32,501 bases of DNA, from positions 1 to 32,501 of the forward strand of contig JAUCCN010000016.1 of NCBI GenBank assembly GCA_034676185.1, written 5' to 3'. This DNA is from UBA7396 sp034676185 (lineage in GTDB: Bacteria > Patescibacteriota > Gracilibacteria > BD1-5 > UBA6164). Below are positions 19,131-27,341 of this stretch, one piece after another. Below the pieces are notes generated by a model. The model was not told the origin of the DNA. It searched no databases and saw only the letters and a list, made by a program, of their open reading frames with translations. The position numbers and the translations under genes were made by a program. Within the stretch, counting starts at the first letter, position 1. Each line of letters opens with the position of its first letter.

Positions 19131-19243
19131 ACTTAATTGTAAAACCTTTATGGTACACAATAAAAGCCAGTAGGGTGACCTAACTGGCTTGCCATTTTAA
19201 ATCTTACAAAATAGTTCTTCTAAATATAAAGAACTCTTTTTTT
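19131..19243 (+). ncRNA. Candidate small RNA or 5' leader of unknown class
   Basis: About 113 nt between a good promoter and a terminator. It contains a stable hairpin: AAGCCAGT (19164-19171) pairs with ACTGGCTT (19183-19190), extended by AGG/CCT across one bulged A, GUGA loop. The stem is the most GC-rich piece of this intergenic region. It is not SRP RNA, 6S RNA or a tRNA by any motif I can see. Either an independent small RNA, or an attenuated leader of the 139-aa gene that starts 13 bp further on. Confidence 0.4.
19213..19243 (+). terminator. Rho-independent terminator
   Basis: AGTTCTT (19213-19219) and AAGAACT (19229-19235) form a 7-bp stem, followed by C and seven T (19237-19243). It lies only 12 bp before a start codon on the same strand, so it must end a short upstream transcript or act as an attenuator. 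Confidence 0.6.
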
Positions 19244-19255
19244 ATAAATATTATT

Positions 19256-19675
19256 ATGAGATCAAAAGATTATTTAAAAAATTCACTTCCAAAAACTGCG
19301 ATTAAATCAACTGCAAAATTTAATGGAAATTTTGAGGAAGAACTTACCAAAACTATTAATATTTTTTGAGAATATTTAGATAAAAATTTAGAAAAAATAT
19401 TTGAACTTGATTATATAGATATCGGAAATAAAACGATTAAAATTAAAGTAAATGATAGTATATTATTTATCCAAAAAATAGTAAATATAGTAATTGATTA
19501 TAATGCGGTTGATGAAAAATATGGAAATATAAGAGTTGAAGTTACAGTAACAGAATTATCAAGAAAACCAAAATTTTATTTGATTTGAAAATTACATATT
19601 TTGGAAAGAGATAAAATATGTGAAAAATGATTATCAGTTATTAAAAAAGCAATTGAAGAAATTAGTGAAGAATAA
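19256..19675 (+). CDS. Hypothetical protein, 139 aa
   Basis: 139 residues starting MRSKDYLKNSLPKTAIKSTA; three UGA are read as Gly (FGEYL, LIGKLH, EKGLS). Acidic-basic mixed, no signal peptide or membrane helix. The middle (IDIGNKTIKIKVNDSILFIQ, IRVEVTVTELSRKPKFYLIG) looks like alternating beta-strands and the ends look helical. I do not recognise the family. It is isolated: convergent with the next small ORF and with the helicase operon, and preceded by a terminator-like hairpin that could attenuate it. Confidence 0.7.
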
Positions 19676-19678
19676 TTT

Positions 19679-19933
19679 TTAGTATACATCGATATCTCTA
19701 TTTACTTCTTCTATAACTTTTCAGATTCTATCTTTAAAAAAATTTCAAAATAATACCATATATACTCCCTTATATCATTCCCCACAATTTTTTATATTTC
19801 TACAAATACTATCTATTCGATAACAAATTTTATCTGGTATTTTTGCGCTACAATATCCTTCGCACTTTTTTGAAATATCAAAATGATCTTCTATACCATA
19901 GTATCTTTGAGAACTCCCTTCTATTTGTTTCAC
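19679..19933 (-). CDS. Possible small Cys-rich protein
   Basis: 84 codons from a GTG start, 3 bp after the convergent 139-aa gene. It encodes KKCEGYCSAKIPDKICYRID then SICRNIKNCGEGYKGVYMVL: six Cys within about 35 residues, possibly a small zinc or disulfide domain. Three UGA are read as Gly. There is no ATG in frame near the N-terminus and the upstream TAA leaves only three further codons, so it may be the tail of a decayed gene instead of an intact one. A palindrome lies 18 bp upstream. The product is not recognised. Confidence 0.4.
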
Positions 19934-19951
19934 ATAAGAAGATTAAAAATA

Positions 19952-19967
19952 AGTTATATTTATAACT
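19952..19967. promoter_or_regulatory. Palindrome upstream of the Cys-rich ORF
   Basis: AGTTATA (19952-19958), TT, TATAACT (19961-19967). Perfect arms but entirely AT-rich; it could be an operator or chance. The rest of 19934-20060 shows nothing else I can name. Confidence 0.25.
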
Positions 19968-20060
19968 ATTATTTTTAAAAAATCAAATTAAACTTCCATT
20001 TAAAGAAATATTTTTTAAAAGTAAATATGAATCAAAAATAAAAATGCATAAAAATTTTTG

Positions 20061-20101
20061 AAAAAATAAGAATAATTTCAAGCGAAATTATTCTTATTTT
20101 T
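20061..20101 (-). terminator. Strong terminator after the helicase gene
   Basis: A perfect 18-bp stem: AAAAATAAGAATAATTTC (20062-20079), loop AAGC, and its complement (20084-20101). It begins 15 bp after the helicase stop on the minus strand and its 3' arm ends in U. It may also stop plus-strand transcripts. Confidence 0.8.
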
Positions 20102-20116
20102 CTTTTTATATGCAAA

Positions 20117-22294
20117 TTATAATTTTTTTACTGGTGCAATTTTTATATTCATTTTTTTCACTCAAGCAGCTCCAAATTTTATTTCTGCTAAATCTCAAGA
20201 TAAAGAAATAATATATCAAAATCAAAATTTTGGATGATTTACTTTATCTCAAATATCAAAACTAGATACATCATTTTCAACAAGTGTTTTTTTCACTTTA
20301 AATACTGGTTCACCATGATCTGGGATTCCATAATTATTTGAGAAAAAATTATTCGTAATACTTTCAGAAAAAACATAATTTTCTAAATATTCCGGATTAA
20401 TTTCTTTTATAAATCTTGATGCTGGATTAGTAACATAACTTCCATATTGAAATCTTTCTGATGCTTTTGATATATAAAGCTCTTTTTTTGCTCTGGTCAT
20501 TGCTACATACATAAGCCTTCTTTCCTCCTCTAATTCTTGTAATTCTCACATTGACCTTGCACTTGGGAAAAGTCATTCTTCCAGTCCAGTCAAAAATACT
20601 CTTTCATACTCAAGTCATTTTGATGTATGAATCGTCATCAGTGTAACAAAATTACTTCCATCATCTTTATTATCCATATCAGTAAGAAGCGAAACTTCTT
20701 CTAAAAATTGTGCTAAACTATCTCTTGGATCCATTCAATTATATGTAGAAGCCACATTTTTTAATTCTTTTAAGTTGTCCATCCTTGCTTCAAATTCATC
20801 TTTTGTTGCATCGTCTCTGAGATAATTTTCATATCAAATTTTTTGGGTTATAAAATCAATTAAATCTGAAACTTCTAGTTTTTTTGAAGCTTCCATTAAT
20901 TCTATAAATATTTGATAAAATGCATATACTGCTTTTTTTGCTCCAGAATTGAGTTCATCAACTTCATCAATATTTTCAAATATTTGTAAATAAGTGGCTC
21001 CAAAAGCATTTTTATATTCATCAAGTTTTGCTAATGTTGTGGCTCAAATTTTACGAGTTGGAACATTGATAATTCTTTTCATTCCAACCACATCATTTGG
21101 ATTGTGAATCACTCTTAAATATGAAATCATATCTTTTACTTCCATTCTGTCATAAAACTTGAGTCCTCAAATAACTTTATATGGAATTGCTTCTATCATT
21201 AAAGCTTCTTCTAAAGCTCTTGATTGAGAATTTGTACGATACAAAATAAGATTTTCAAAATAATTAAATCATTTTTCTTTTATAATTTTTGCAATCGTGT
21301 TTGCTTCAAGTCTATCTGTTGGAGCATCAATATAAGTAATTTTTTCTCCTGGTTCATTTTCAGTAAAAAGTGTTTTATCAAGCGATGATTTATTATTTTT
21401 AATCACTTCATTTGCTGCCTGAATAATATATTTTGTAGAACGATAATTTTGTTCTAATTTGATAATAGTTGCATCTGGATAATCTTTTTGGAAATTTAAA
21501 ATATTTCTCATATCAGCTCATCTCCAAGAGTAGATAGACTGCCAGTCATCTCATACAACTGCCAAATTTCTATATTTTGAAGCGAGAAGTTTGACGATTT
21601 CATATTGTGGGGCATTCGTGTCTTGATATTCATCCACCATAATATATTTCCATCTTTCTTGGTAATATTCCAAATTTTCTGGAACTTTTAAAATATCAAG
21701 AGTTTTTACTAAAATATCATCAAAATCAAGAGCATTATTTTCACTTAATTTTTTTTCATAACTTATGTATACTTTTGCAACAATTTCTTTAATATGACTA
21801 TCCACATGATATCCATATCTTTCTGCTGTAATGAGAGCATTTTTTGCATTTGAAATAAAACTTCCAATTGAACGAGGAGGATATTTTTTTTCATCCAATC
21901 ACATTTCATCTTTTATAATACTTTTTAAAACTGAAAGTTTATCTGATTCATCATAAATAACAAAATCTTTATTCCGTCCAATAGTTTCAATTCTTTCTTT
22001 TAAAATATAGACTCAAATAGAATGAAATGTTCCAATCATTGGAAGATTTCTATTTTTATAAGGACTCACTTGATAATCAACTCAAAGAACTTTTGCAACT
22101 CTGTGTTTCATTTCTTTGGCAGCTTTATTGGTAAATGTAACTGCTAAAATAGAGTTTGAAGGAATTCCTGATTGTATCATATATTCAATTCTTGCTGTAA
22201 GAGTTGCTGTTTTTCAACTTCAAGCTCATGCAAGAATCAGAAGTGGTCCATTGATTTGATTTTTTGCTTTTTGTTGTTCTGGATTTAAATTCAT
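20117..22294 (-). CDS. pcrA: UvrD/PcrA-type DNA helicase
   Basis: 725 residues, full superfamily-1A length. Q-motif LNPEQQKA (3-10), Walker A LAGAGSGKT (21-29), motif Ia AVTFTNKAAKEMK, Walker B MVDEYQDTN (about 217), motif IV LEQNYRST, motif VI YVAMTRAKKELYIS, and the C-terminal Tudor-like domain (GDKVNHPKFGFGYI, AEIKFGAAGVKKM). ATP-driven 3'-5' unwinding in nucleotide excision repair, mismatch repair and removal of recombination intermediates. All three Walker A glycines are UGA, one of the clearest demonstrations of the code. It is followed by a strong terminator. Confidence 0.96.
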
Positions 22295-22366
22295 TGTATA
22301 TTCTTAAAAAATATTTTTATAAAGATATGAATTTTTTAGAAAATGTGAAATAAAAATCAAAAAAAA

Positions 22367-22394
22367 TTGCTTTTTCCTATAAAATTATTATAAG
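22367..22394 (+). promoter_or_regulatory. Predicted promoter of the 62-aa gene
   Basis: TTGCTT (22367-22372), 16-bp spacer, TATAAG (22389-22394), about 37 bp before the ATG. The surrounding sequence is AT-rich, so this is tentative. Confidence 0.35.
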
Positions 22395-22430
22395 TACTAA
22401 ATTATAATTTTATTTATAAATATTTTATCT

Positions 22431-22619
22431 ATGGAACAAAAAAATACACAAAGAGAAGTATACATTCCTTGAGATCCAGTGATTGAAGCATATAGAAGAA
22501 AACTTTTAAAAGCAGGAAATTCTCCAGAAGTTATTGAAGATTTATTTGCAAAAAGAGATACAGATATAAAAGCTCTTTGAAAAAAAATTCAAAGCAAAGT
22601 TAATAAAGTATTATGATAA
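22431..22619 (+). CDS. Small conserved-looking hypothetical protein, 62 aa
   Basis: 62 residues: MEQKNTQREVYIPGDPVIEA, then YRRKLLKAGNSPEVIEDLFA and a basic C-terminus ending KVLG. Three UGA read as Gly. Predicted mainly helical, soluble and positively charged. I do not recognise it. It is divergent from the helicase and convergent with mutY; its last three codons (TTA TGA TAA) overlap the last three of mutY (TTA TCA TAA on the other strand). Confidence 0.65.
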
Positions 22620-23600
22620 TCTTCATAAATATTGATTATAATCATCTTTTATAAATTCTCAAAATTTTCAAATTCAAGTTTGAATTTGTGCATGATACAA
22701 AAAGTAGGTTTTTTCTGCTTTTTTTATTTTCTTAAATGCTGGACGAACCGAAAGTGAAAGTCAATATTTTTCTAGAAAATAATCTTTAATAAAATGCCTA
22801 TGATCTTCCCTGCTTGCACCAAGTTCAAAAGGAAGAAAATTATCATAATCACTTGAATAATATATTTTGTGATTTTCATGAAGAAATACCATTATTTCAG
22901 CTTCATTTTTATTAAACTTCTCTGTTGTTTTTACTAGTTTTATTTCATTTTTTCCTCTTTCTTTATAAAAAATACTTTCTTTTAAGGGATAGTTTTCAAA
23001 ATCAATTTGTGAGATTTCATTTTTATCAATTAAAGAAGAAAAATCCATTAAAGCAGCATTTATTTCCCTTCCTGAAATTCAAGTTTTTTCAAATGCTTTT
23101 TGAATCTCATCTTTTTCTATTTTTGAAAGTTTTTTAAATCTACTCCCAAAATAATAACGAGCAAATATTTTTTCAATATTGGTATCAAAAGCTAAAATAT
23201 TTTTATTATATCAAAAAGACAAAATTGCTTGTGCGGTATATGGTCAAATTCAAGGTAATTTGAGTAAATCATCATAATTATTTGGAAAATTTCAATCATA
23301 AGTTTCTATAACTATTTTCGCAGTTTTGAGCATATTTCTTGCTCTTGAGTAATATCAAAGTCACTCATAATATGGGAAAAAATCTTCATATTCTAATTTT
23401 GCAAAATCTACTAGAGTTGGAAATGCTTGGATTACTCTTTTAAAATAACTCTCAACACGAGAAACTTGAGTTTGTTGCAAAAATATTTCAGAAATCCAAA
23501 TATGATATGGTGTTTGTTTTTCTCTCCAAAGCAGATGATGACGACCATTTATTTTATACCAATCAAGAATATATTCAAAGGGAAAATTTTTAAAAGTCAT
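22611..23600 (-). CDS. mutY: A/G-specific adenine glycosylase MutY, without Fe-S cluster
   Basis: 329 residues. Glycosylase core with SEIFLQQTQVSRVESYFKRV (catalytic Glu38), GLGYYSRARNMLKTA, the helix-hairpin-helix LLKLPGIGPYTAQAI (114-126) and catalytic Asp139 in LAFDTNIEKI. These match the positions of E. coli MutY Glu37 and Asp138. The four cysteines of the 4Fe-4S loop are missing: after NAALMDFSSLIDK comes Asn/Glu/Ile instead of the C-x6-C-x2-C-x5-C cluster. A C-terminal NUDIX-like domain follows (NEAEIMVFLHENHKIYYSSD, KTYFLYHAQIQTG). It removes adenine opposite 8-oxoguanine. Clusterless MutY proteins are known from some other bacteria. It starts 5 bp after the C39-like gene. Confidence 0.92.
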
Positions 23601-23605
23601 ACTTA

Positions 23606-24472
23606 TTATTTTTTATTATTTTTTACAATCATCATATCAAAAAAACTAGCACGATAAGCAATTTCTGTATATTTCATAATTTGAACATCCATATTTTTTC
23701 ATTCATAAAAATATATTTCATTTATATCGCCATTATCAAAAAAAGAAGCTCAAATAATAAGTCCTGTATGCTGCCCAACATACCCATTTATTTTATCACC
23801 ATTTTGAGTATACCAAACAAATGGATTCGTATCGATATTTCCATATTTATTTGCTTGTAGATACCAAAAAATAATTGGATTTCATTCTAAAAGTGATTCT
23901 ATAATATCATATTTTTTAAATTTTTTGATTTCATTTTTAATTCATATATTTTTTAAAGCATTACTGATTGGATATGCATAGATTCCATATCCAGTAAAAT
24001 TTGAAATATTTTTTGTCTGCTTTCCATATACATTCCCTACAAATTCAATGTATGGATTTCACCAAATAAATTTTGAATTTACTTTTAAAAGTTTTTGGTC
24101 ATTTTTTGGAACAAAAGAAAATATTTCATCTTCTCAAACATTTCTTTTTAAGATATATGTTGCAAATAAACTGGCAGAATTAAATTCACAACTGAGTGGT
24201 TTTTCTTGAAGTTTTTGCTCTAATTCATTGGGAATAAATATTTTTTTATTTGCGATATTTTTTACTCTGGTTTCTTGTTTTAAAGAATGCAGAAAATCAA
24301 TATCATCTATTTTTGTAAAATACGGTAATAATGTATCTAAAACAAATATTTTCTTTTCATAATTTTTTTGTGAATGAAGAAAATTAGAAATGTATATCTT
24401 TTCTAAATGAGAAAATCAAAAAGCAGGTAGAGTAAAAAAGAAAAAAAATATTCATATAACTATATATCTCAT
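23606..24472 (-). CDS. Exported C39-like cysteine peptidase domain protein
   Basis: 288 residues with a hydrophobic N-terminus (MRYIVIGIFFFFFTLPAFGF) that anchors or exports it. The region from about 90 resembles the peptidase C39-like (YvpB) fold: LSCEFNSASLFATY with candidate catalytic Cys95, NPYIEFVGNVYGKQ, YGIYAYPISNALKN and GQHTGLIIGASF with candidate His. Family members are papain-like peptidases or related hydrolases at the cell surface. It is embedded between mutY (5 bp) and tatD (15 bp), so cotranscription with repair genes is likely although no functional link is obvious. Several glycines are UGA. Confidence 0.78.
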
Positions 24473-24487
24473 AATAAATATTAAAAA

Positions 24488-25300
24488 TTACATTAAATTA
24501 AAAAAATGAATTGAATTTTCATATACTTGTTTTTCTATCTCTTTAAAAGTCTCTTTTTTCTCATTTTTTTGTCTCAGTTCAAAAACTTTTTCTAAATTAT
24601 ATTTGGTATTATTCGGAATATTTTCTTGTCCTCTCACAGGTTGAGGAGGAAGAAATGGACAATCTGTTTCTACTAAAATCCTTTCAAGTGGAATATTAGC
24701 TGCTGTTTTTTGCACTTCTGTAGCTGATTTATAAGTCACAATTCCAGAAAAACTTATCATACATTCTTCACTATAATAAATTGCTTTAAAAGCAAAATCT
24801 AAATCTTCTGAAAAACAATGTAAAACAAATTTTTTTGCTTCCATATCTTTTAAAACTTGTAAAGTTTCTTCTTTTGCATTACGAGTATGAATAATAATCG
24901 GAAGTGAATATTTTTTTGCTAATTCTATTTGTGCTTTAAAAAATTCTTCTTGAATTTGTTTTTCTGTTTCAAAATTGTCTTTATCTATCCGATAAAAATC
25001 AAATCCACACTCTCAAATTCACTTTATATATGGTAAATTTTCCAAAATAAGCCTTTCTAATTGATTTATTGTTCCTTTCAAATCATGTTTATATTGTCAA
25101 ACTTCAGTTGGATGAATTCATACAGTTGCATAGATAATTCCTTCATTTTCTTTTGCAAGTTCAATACATTTTTTACTTGTTTCTAAATCAATTCCAATAG
25201 AAATAATTTTCTCAATTTTATCATTTTTAAGTCAAGAAATAATATCTTTCTCAAGATATTTTTTATTTAAATATATGTGAGTATGAGTATCTATTATCAT
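24488..25300 (-). CDS. tatD: TatD family metal-dependent deoxyribonuclease
   Basis: 270 residues, usual family length. Metal ligands and motifs in order: IDTHTHIYL (3-11), ATVGIHPTEV, GIGECGFDFYR, PIIIHTRNA, FVLHCFSED and ETDCPFLPPQPVRGQ, then NSIHFF at the end. An amidohydrolase-fold 3'-5' exonuclease or DNase acting in DNA repair and turnover. It is 25 bp downstream of the SbcD-like gene and 15 bp upstream of the C39-like gene, in the repair operon. Confidence 0.95.
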
Positions 25301-25325
25301 AAATAATAAAAATATAAATAAAATA

Positions 25326-26432
25326 TTATGTTTGTTTTAATTTTTCTTTTAATTCTGCTTTTATCTCCGTTTTATTTTTCAAATTTTCTCAAAAATTATA
25401 ATTATCAAAAAAATTATCAAAATTATCAAAAATAATATTTGAACTTTGGGTTATAGTATTTCAAATATATTTTTCAGAAATAAGTTTTATTTTTTTATAT
25501 TCAAAATAAAAACTTTCTTTAAAAAAATTCAAGAATACTTTTTCATCAAATTCCAGCATAAATTTTGTTTGAATATTTTCTAAATTTATTTTTACAATGG
25601 CATCTTTAATGAGAGTTTTATCAATTTCATTTTCTAACTTTTCTAATAAATCCTCTGTAGTGAGTATTTCTTTGCAATCTATACTTCATAAATCTATCAT
25701 AGATCTTGAAGAAAGCTCAAATTTTTCAAGATTTTTTGTATCTGTATCAAAAATATTATATCAAATTTTATAATTTTTCTGATTAAAACTTGTGTGTTCT
25801 ATACTTCCAGGATAACAAATATTTCCAATACAAAATTGTTTATGATAATGTCCAAGTGCAACATAATCAAATTTTTTTAATATTTTTAATTCTTCCAAAG
25901 TAATATTCACTCCACTTATTTCATCAGTATATGCATCATATTCTTGAGCTGAAATACCAAAATGACTGATAAAAATATTTATTTTTCATAGTTGTACAAA
26001 AGTATCTGCTTTTGCAAATTCTTCTTTAAAGAGAGCTTCATCATGAATATGAGGGAGTACAACAAAATTTATATCATTTATCTGGATATTTTGAATTTCT
26101 GGTCAATAAAAAGTAGAAAAATATTCCATACTTTGAAAGATTTCAAAAGGATGAGTAGTGAGAGAAAGTCTGGGAGTATCATGATTTCAAGCTATTACTA
26201 TTATTTTTATTCCAGTTTTTTCTAATTTTAAGAAATTTTCAACCACTACAGAAATTGCTTTATTTGAAGGTTTTGAAGTATGAAATAAATCTCCAGAATG
26301 CACCACAACATCCGGTTTTACTTCAAGAATTTTTTCTATTACTTTCTCAAAATTTTTATAAAAATCCTCTTCACGGGAAGTAGATTCCAAAGTGATTCAA
26401 AGATGAGTATCTGAGAAATGAAATATTTTCAT
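25326..26432 (-). CDS. sbcD: SbcD-like metallophosphoesterase DNA exonuclease
   Basis: 368 residues. All phosphodiesterase motifs are visible: KIFHFSDTHLG (2-12), VVVHSGDLFHTSKPS, VIAGNHDTPR, FISHFG and ALGHYHKQ, followed by a capping region. This is the Mre11/SbcD nuclease family, which with an SbcC ATPase cleaves DNA hairpins and blocked ends. No SbcC gene is in the window. The C-terminal about 120 residues are Lys/Asn/Phe-rich. First gene of the minus-strand repair operon; upstream lies the structured RNA on the opposite strand. Confidence 0.9.
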
Positions 26433-26529
26433 ATTATTTTTCATTAGCAATAATATTTATATTATATATATCAAAATAAAAAATCAAAAAGAATTAAAAA
26501 ACTTACAATAAATTATTTATAATATAAAA

Positions 26530-26710
26530 TACAGATGCCAAAATTTTTCGTTGTTTTTTATTAGTTAAAAATTCATTATCGAGTAATGAAGGGTAATCTA
26601 TGCACAGATTCTCCTTTCCTTGATAATGGGTAAGACGCTTCGAAAAGTTTTGGCGAACTAAAAAAAGCATAGATTATCCTTTTTTTGTTCGTCAAAACTT
26701 TAATTTTTTG
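26530..26710 (+). ncRNA. Structured RNA with competing helices and pseudoknot, unknown class
   Basis: This fills most of the 307-bp gap between sbcD and the next plus-strand gene. Helices on the plus-strand RNA: H1, 26537-26550 with 26641-26654 (14 bp, one G-U); H2, 26572-26578 with 26584-26590 (7 bp); H3, 26591-26603 with 26667-26679 (13 bp, one G-U), crossing H1 as a pseudoknot; H4, 26644-26701, a 23-bp terminator hairpin. H1 and H4 share 26644-26654 and exclude each other. All three non-Watson-Crick positions are G-U on this strand and would be A-C on the other, which fixes the strand. A TATAAT at 26518-26523 could be the -10. Candidate riboswitch, attenuator or small RNA. Confidence 0.6.
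26644..26709 (+). terminator. Long terminator hairpin of the structured RNA
   Basis: Left arm 26644-26667, right arm 26679-26701, one bulged T (26659) and one G-U pair, 11-nt loop CATAGATTATC, then AATTTTTT. The loop is complementary to 26592-26602 upstream. Confidence 0.65.
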
Positions 26711-26739
26711 GTAATAATTTATTTTATTACTATTTTTTT

Positions 26740-27238
26740 ATGAGGCAAAAAAATATTTGTTGCTCTTATAATTGTTTTTTTATTTTTTCTATGAGTTGCT
26801 TTTTGATCTTGATTAAGAAATCCTATTTCAAATTTAAATAAAAGTATAACAGTATTACAAAACGATATTATTACCGCAGAGTGGTATAGTGCTGTAAATA
26901 AAAGACTTGGTTGAGCAGTATCAGAATGATGATTTTGTAAATCAATATAATGAACTATTAATTGTTTAGATACAAACACAAGTGGAAGTGAAAATGGCTG
27001 GCAAGAAATAAGTCTTAACAATAATGATCCCTTTAATAGATTTTGTCAATATAGGACATGTGATCCTAGACATATTAATGATTCTCTTGCAGTTGTTGCC
27101 CAGCAAATATGGGTGTCTCCAATAGATGCAAATTTTGATTATTGGTTAACTCATGCAAATGATAAATCAAAAGTCAAACATTCTAAAGATTTAAATAATT
27201 GGGTGAAATTAACAAATTTATCTATGAAATGTGATTAA
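26740..27238 (+). pseudogene. Decayed gene for a membrane-anchored protein
   Basis: Read with UGA as Gly, the frame from 26741 gives GGKKIFVALIIVFLFFLGVA (a membrane anchor), then LQNDIITAEWYSAVNKRLGG and GFCKSI, followed by an in-frame TAA (26948-26950). Past it the same frame continues convincingly to 27238 (TINCLDTNTSGSENGWQEIS, FNRFCQYRTCDPRHINDSLA, NNWVKLTNLSMKCD). The only nearby ATG (26740) is one base out of frame. Two lesions, a stop and a start frameshift, suggest a pseudogene; recoding cannot be excluded. The four Cys suggest an extracytoplasmic disulfide protein, possibly pilin-like because it precedes a pilin gene. Family not recognised. Confidence 0.55.
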
Positions 27239-27303
27239 AATATTAAAAAATATATATAACAATAAAAAATTTGCATTAAAAGCAAAAAATTATAAAATTA
27301 CAC

Positions 27304-27330
27304 TTGATAATATATTATTATTTTTATAAT
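27304..27330 (+). promoter_or_regulatory. Possible promoter of the pilin-fusion gene
   Basis: TTGATA (27304-27309), 15-bp spacer, TATAAT (27325-27330), 11 bp before the ATG. The consensus hexamers are good but the spacer is short and the leader would be very short. Confidence 0.35.
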
Positions 27331-27341
27331 TTTTCAAAGTT

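Noticed and set aside
26530..26710. RNase P RNA, SRP RNA or 6S RNA
   Set aside because: No conserved GAGGAAAGTCC, GGAAGGAAGCAG or 6S bubble is present, and the helix order does not fit.
26740..26838. Short ATG-started frame MRQKNICCSYNCF
   Set aside because: It ends after 32 codons at TAA and is out of frame with the clear membrane segment of the decayed gene.
26719..27021. 100-codon minus-strand frame
   Set aside because: It is antisense to the plus-strand decayed gene, which has a convincing membrane anchor and Cys/Trp pattern; the minus frame has no recognisable features.
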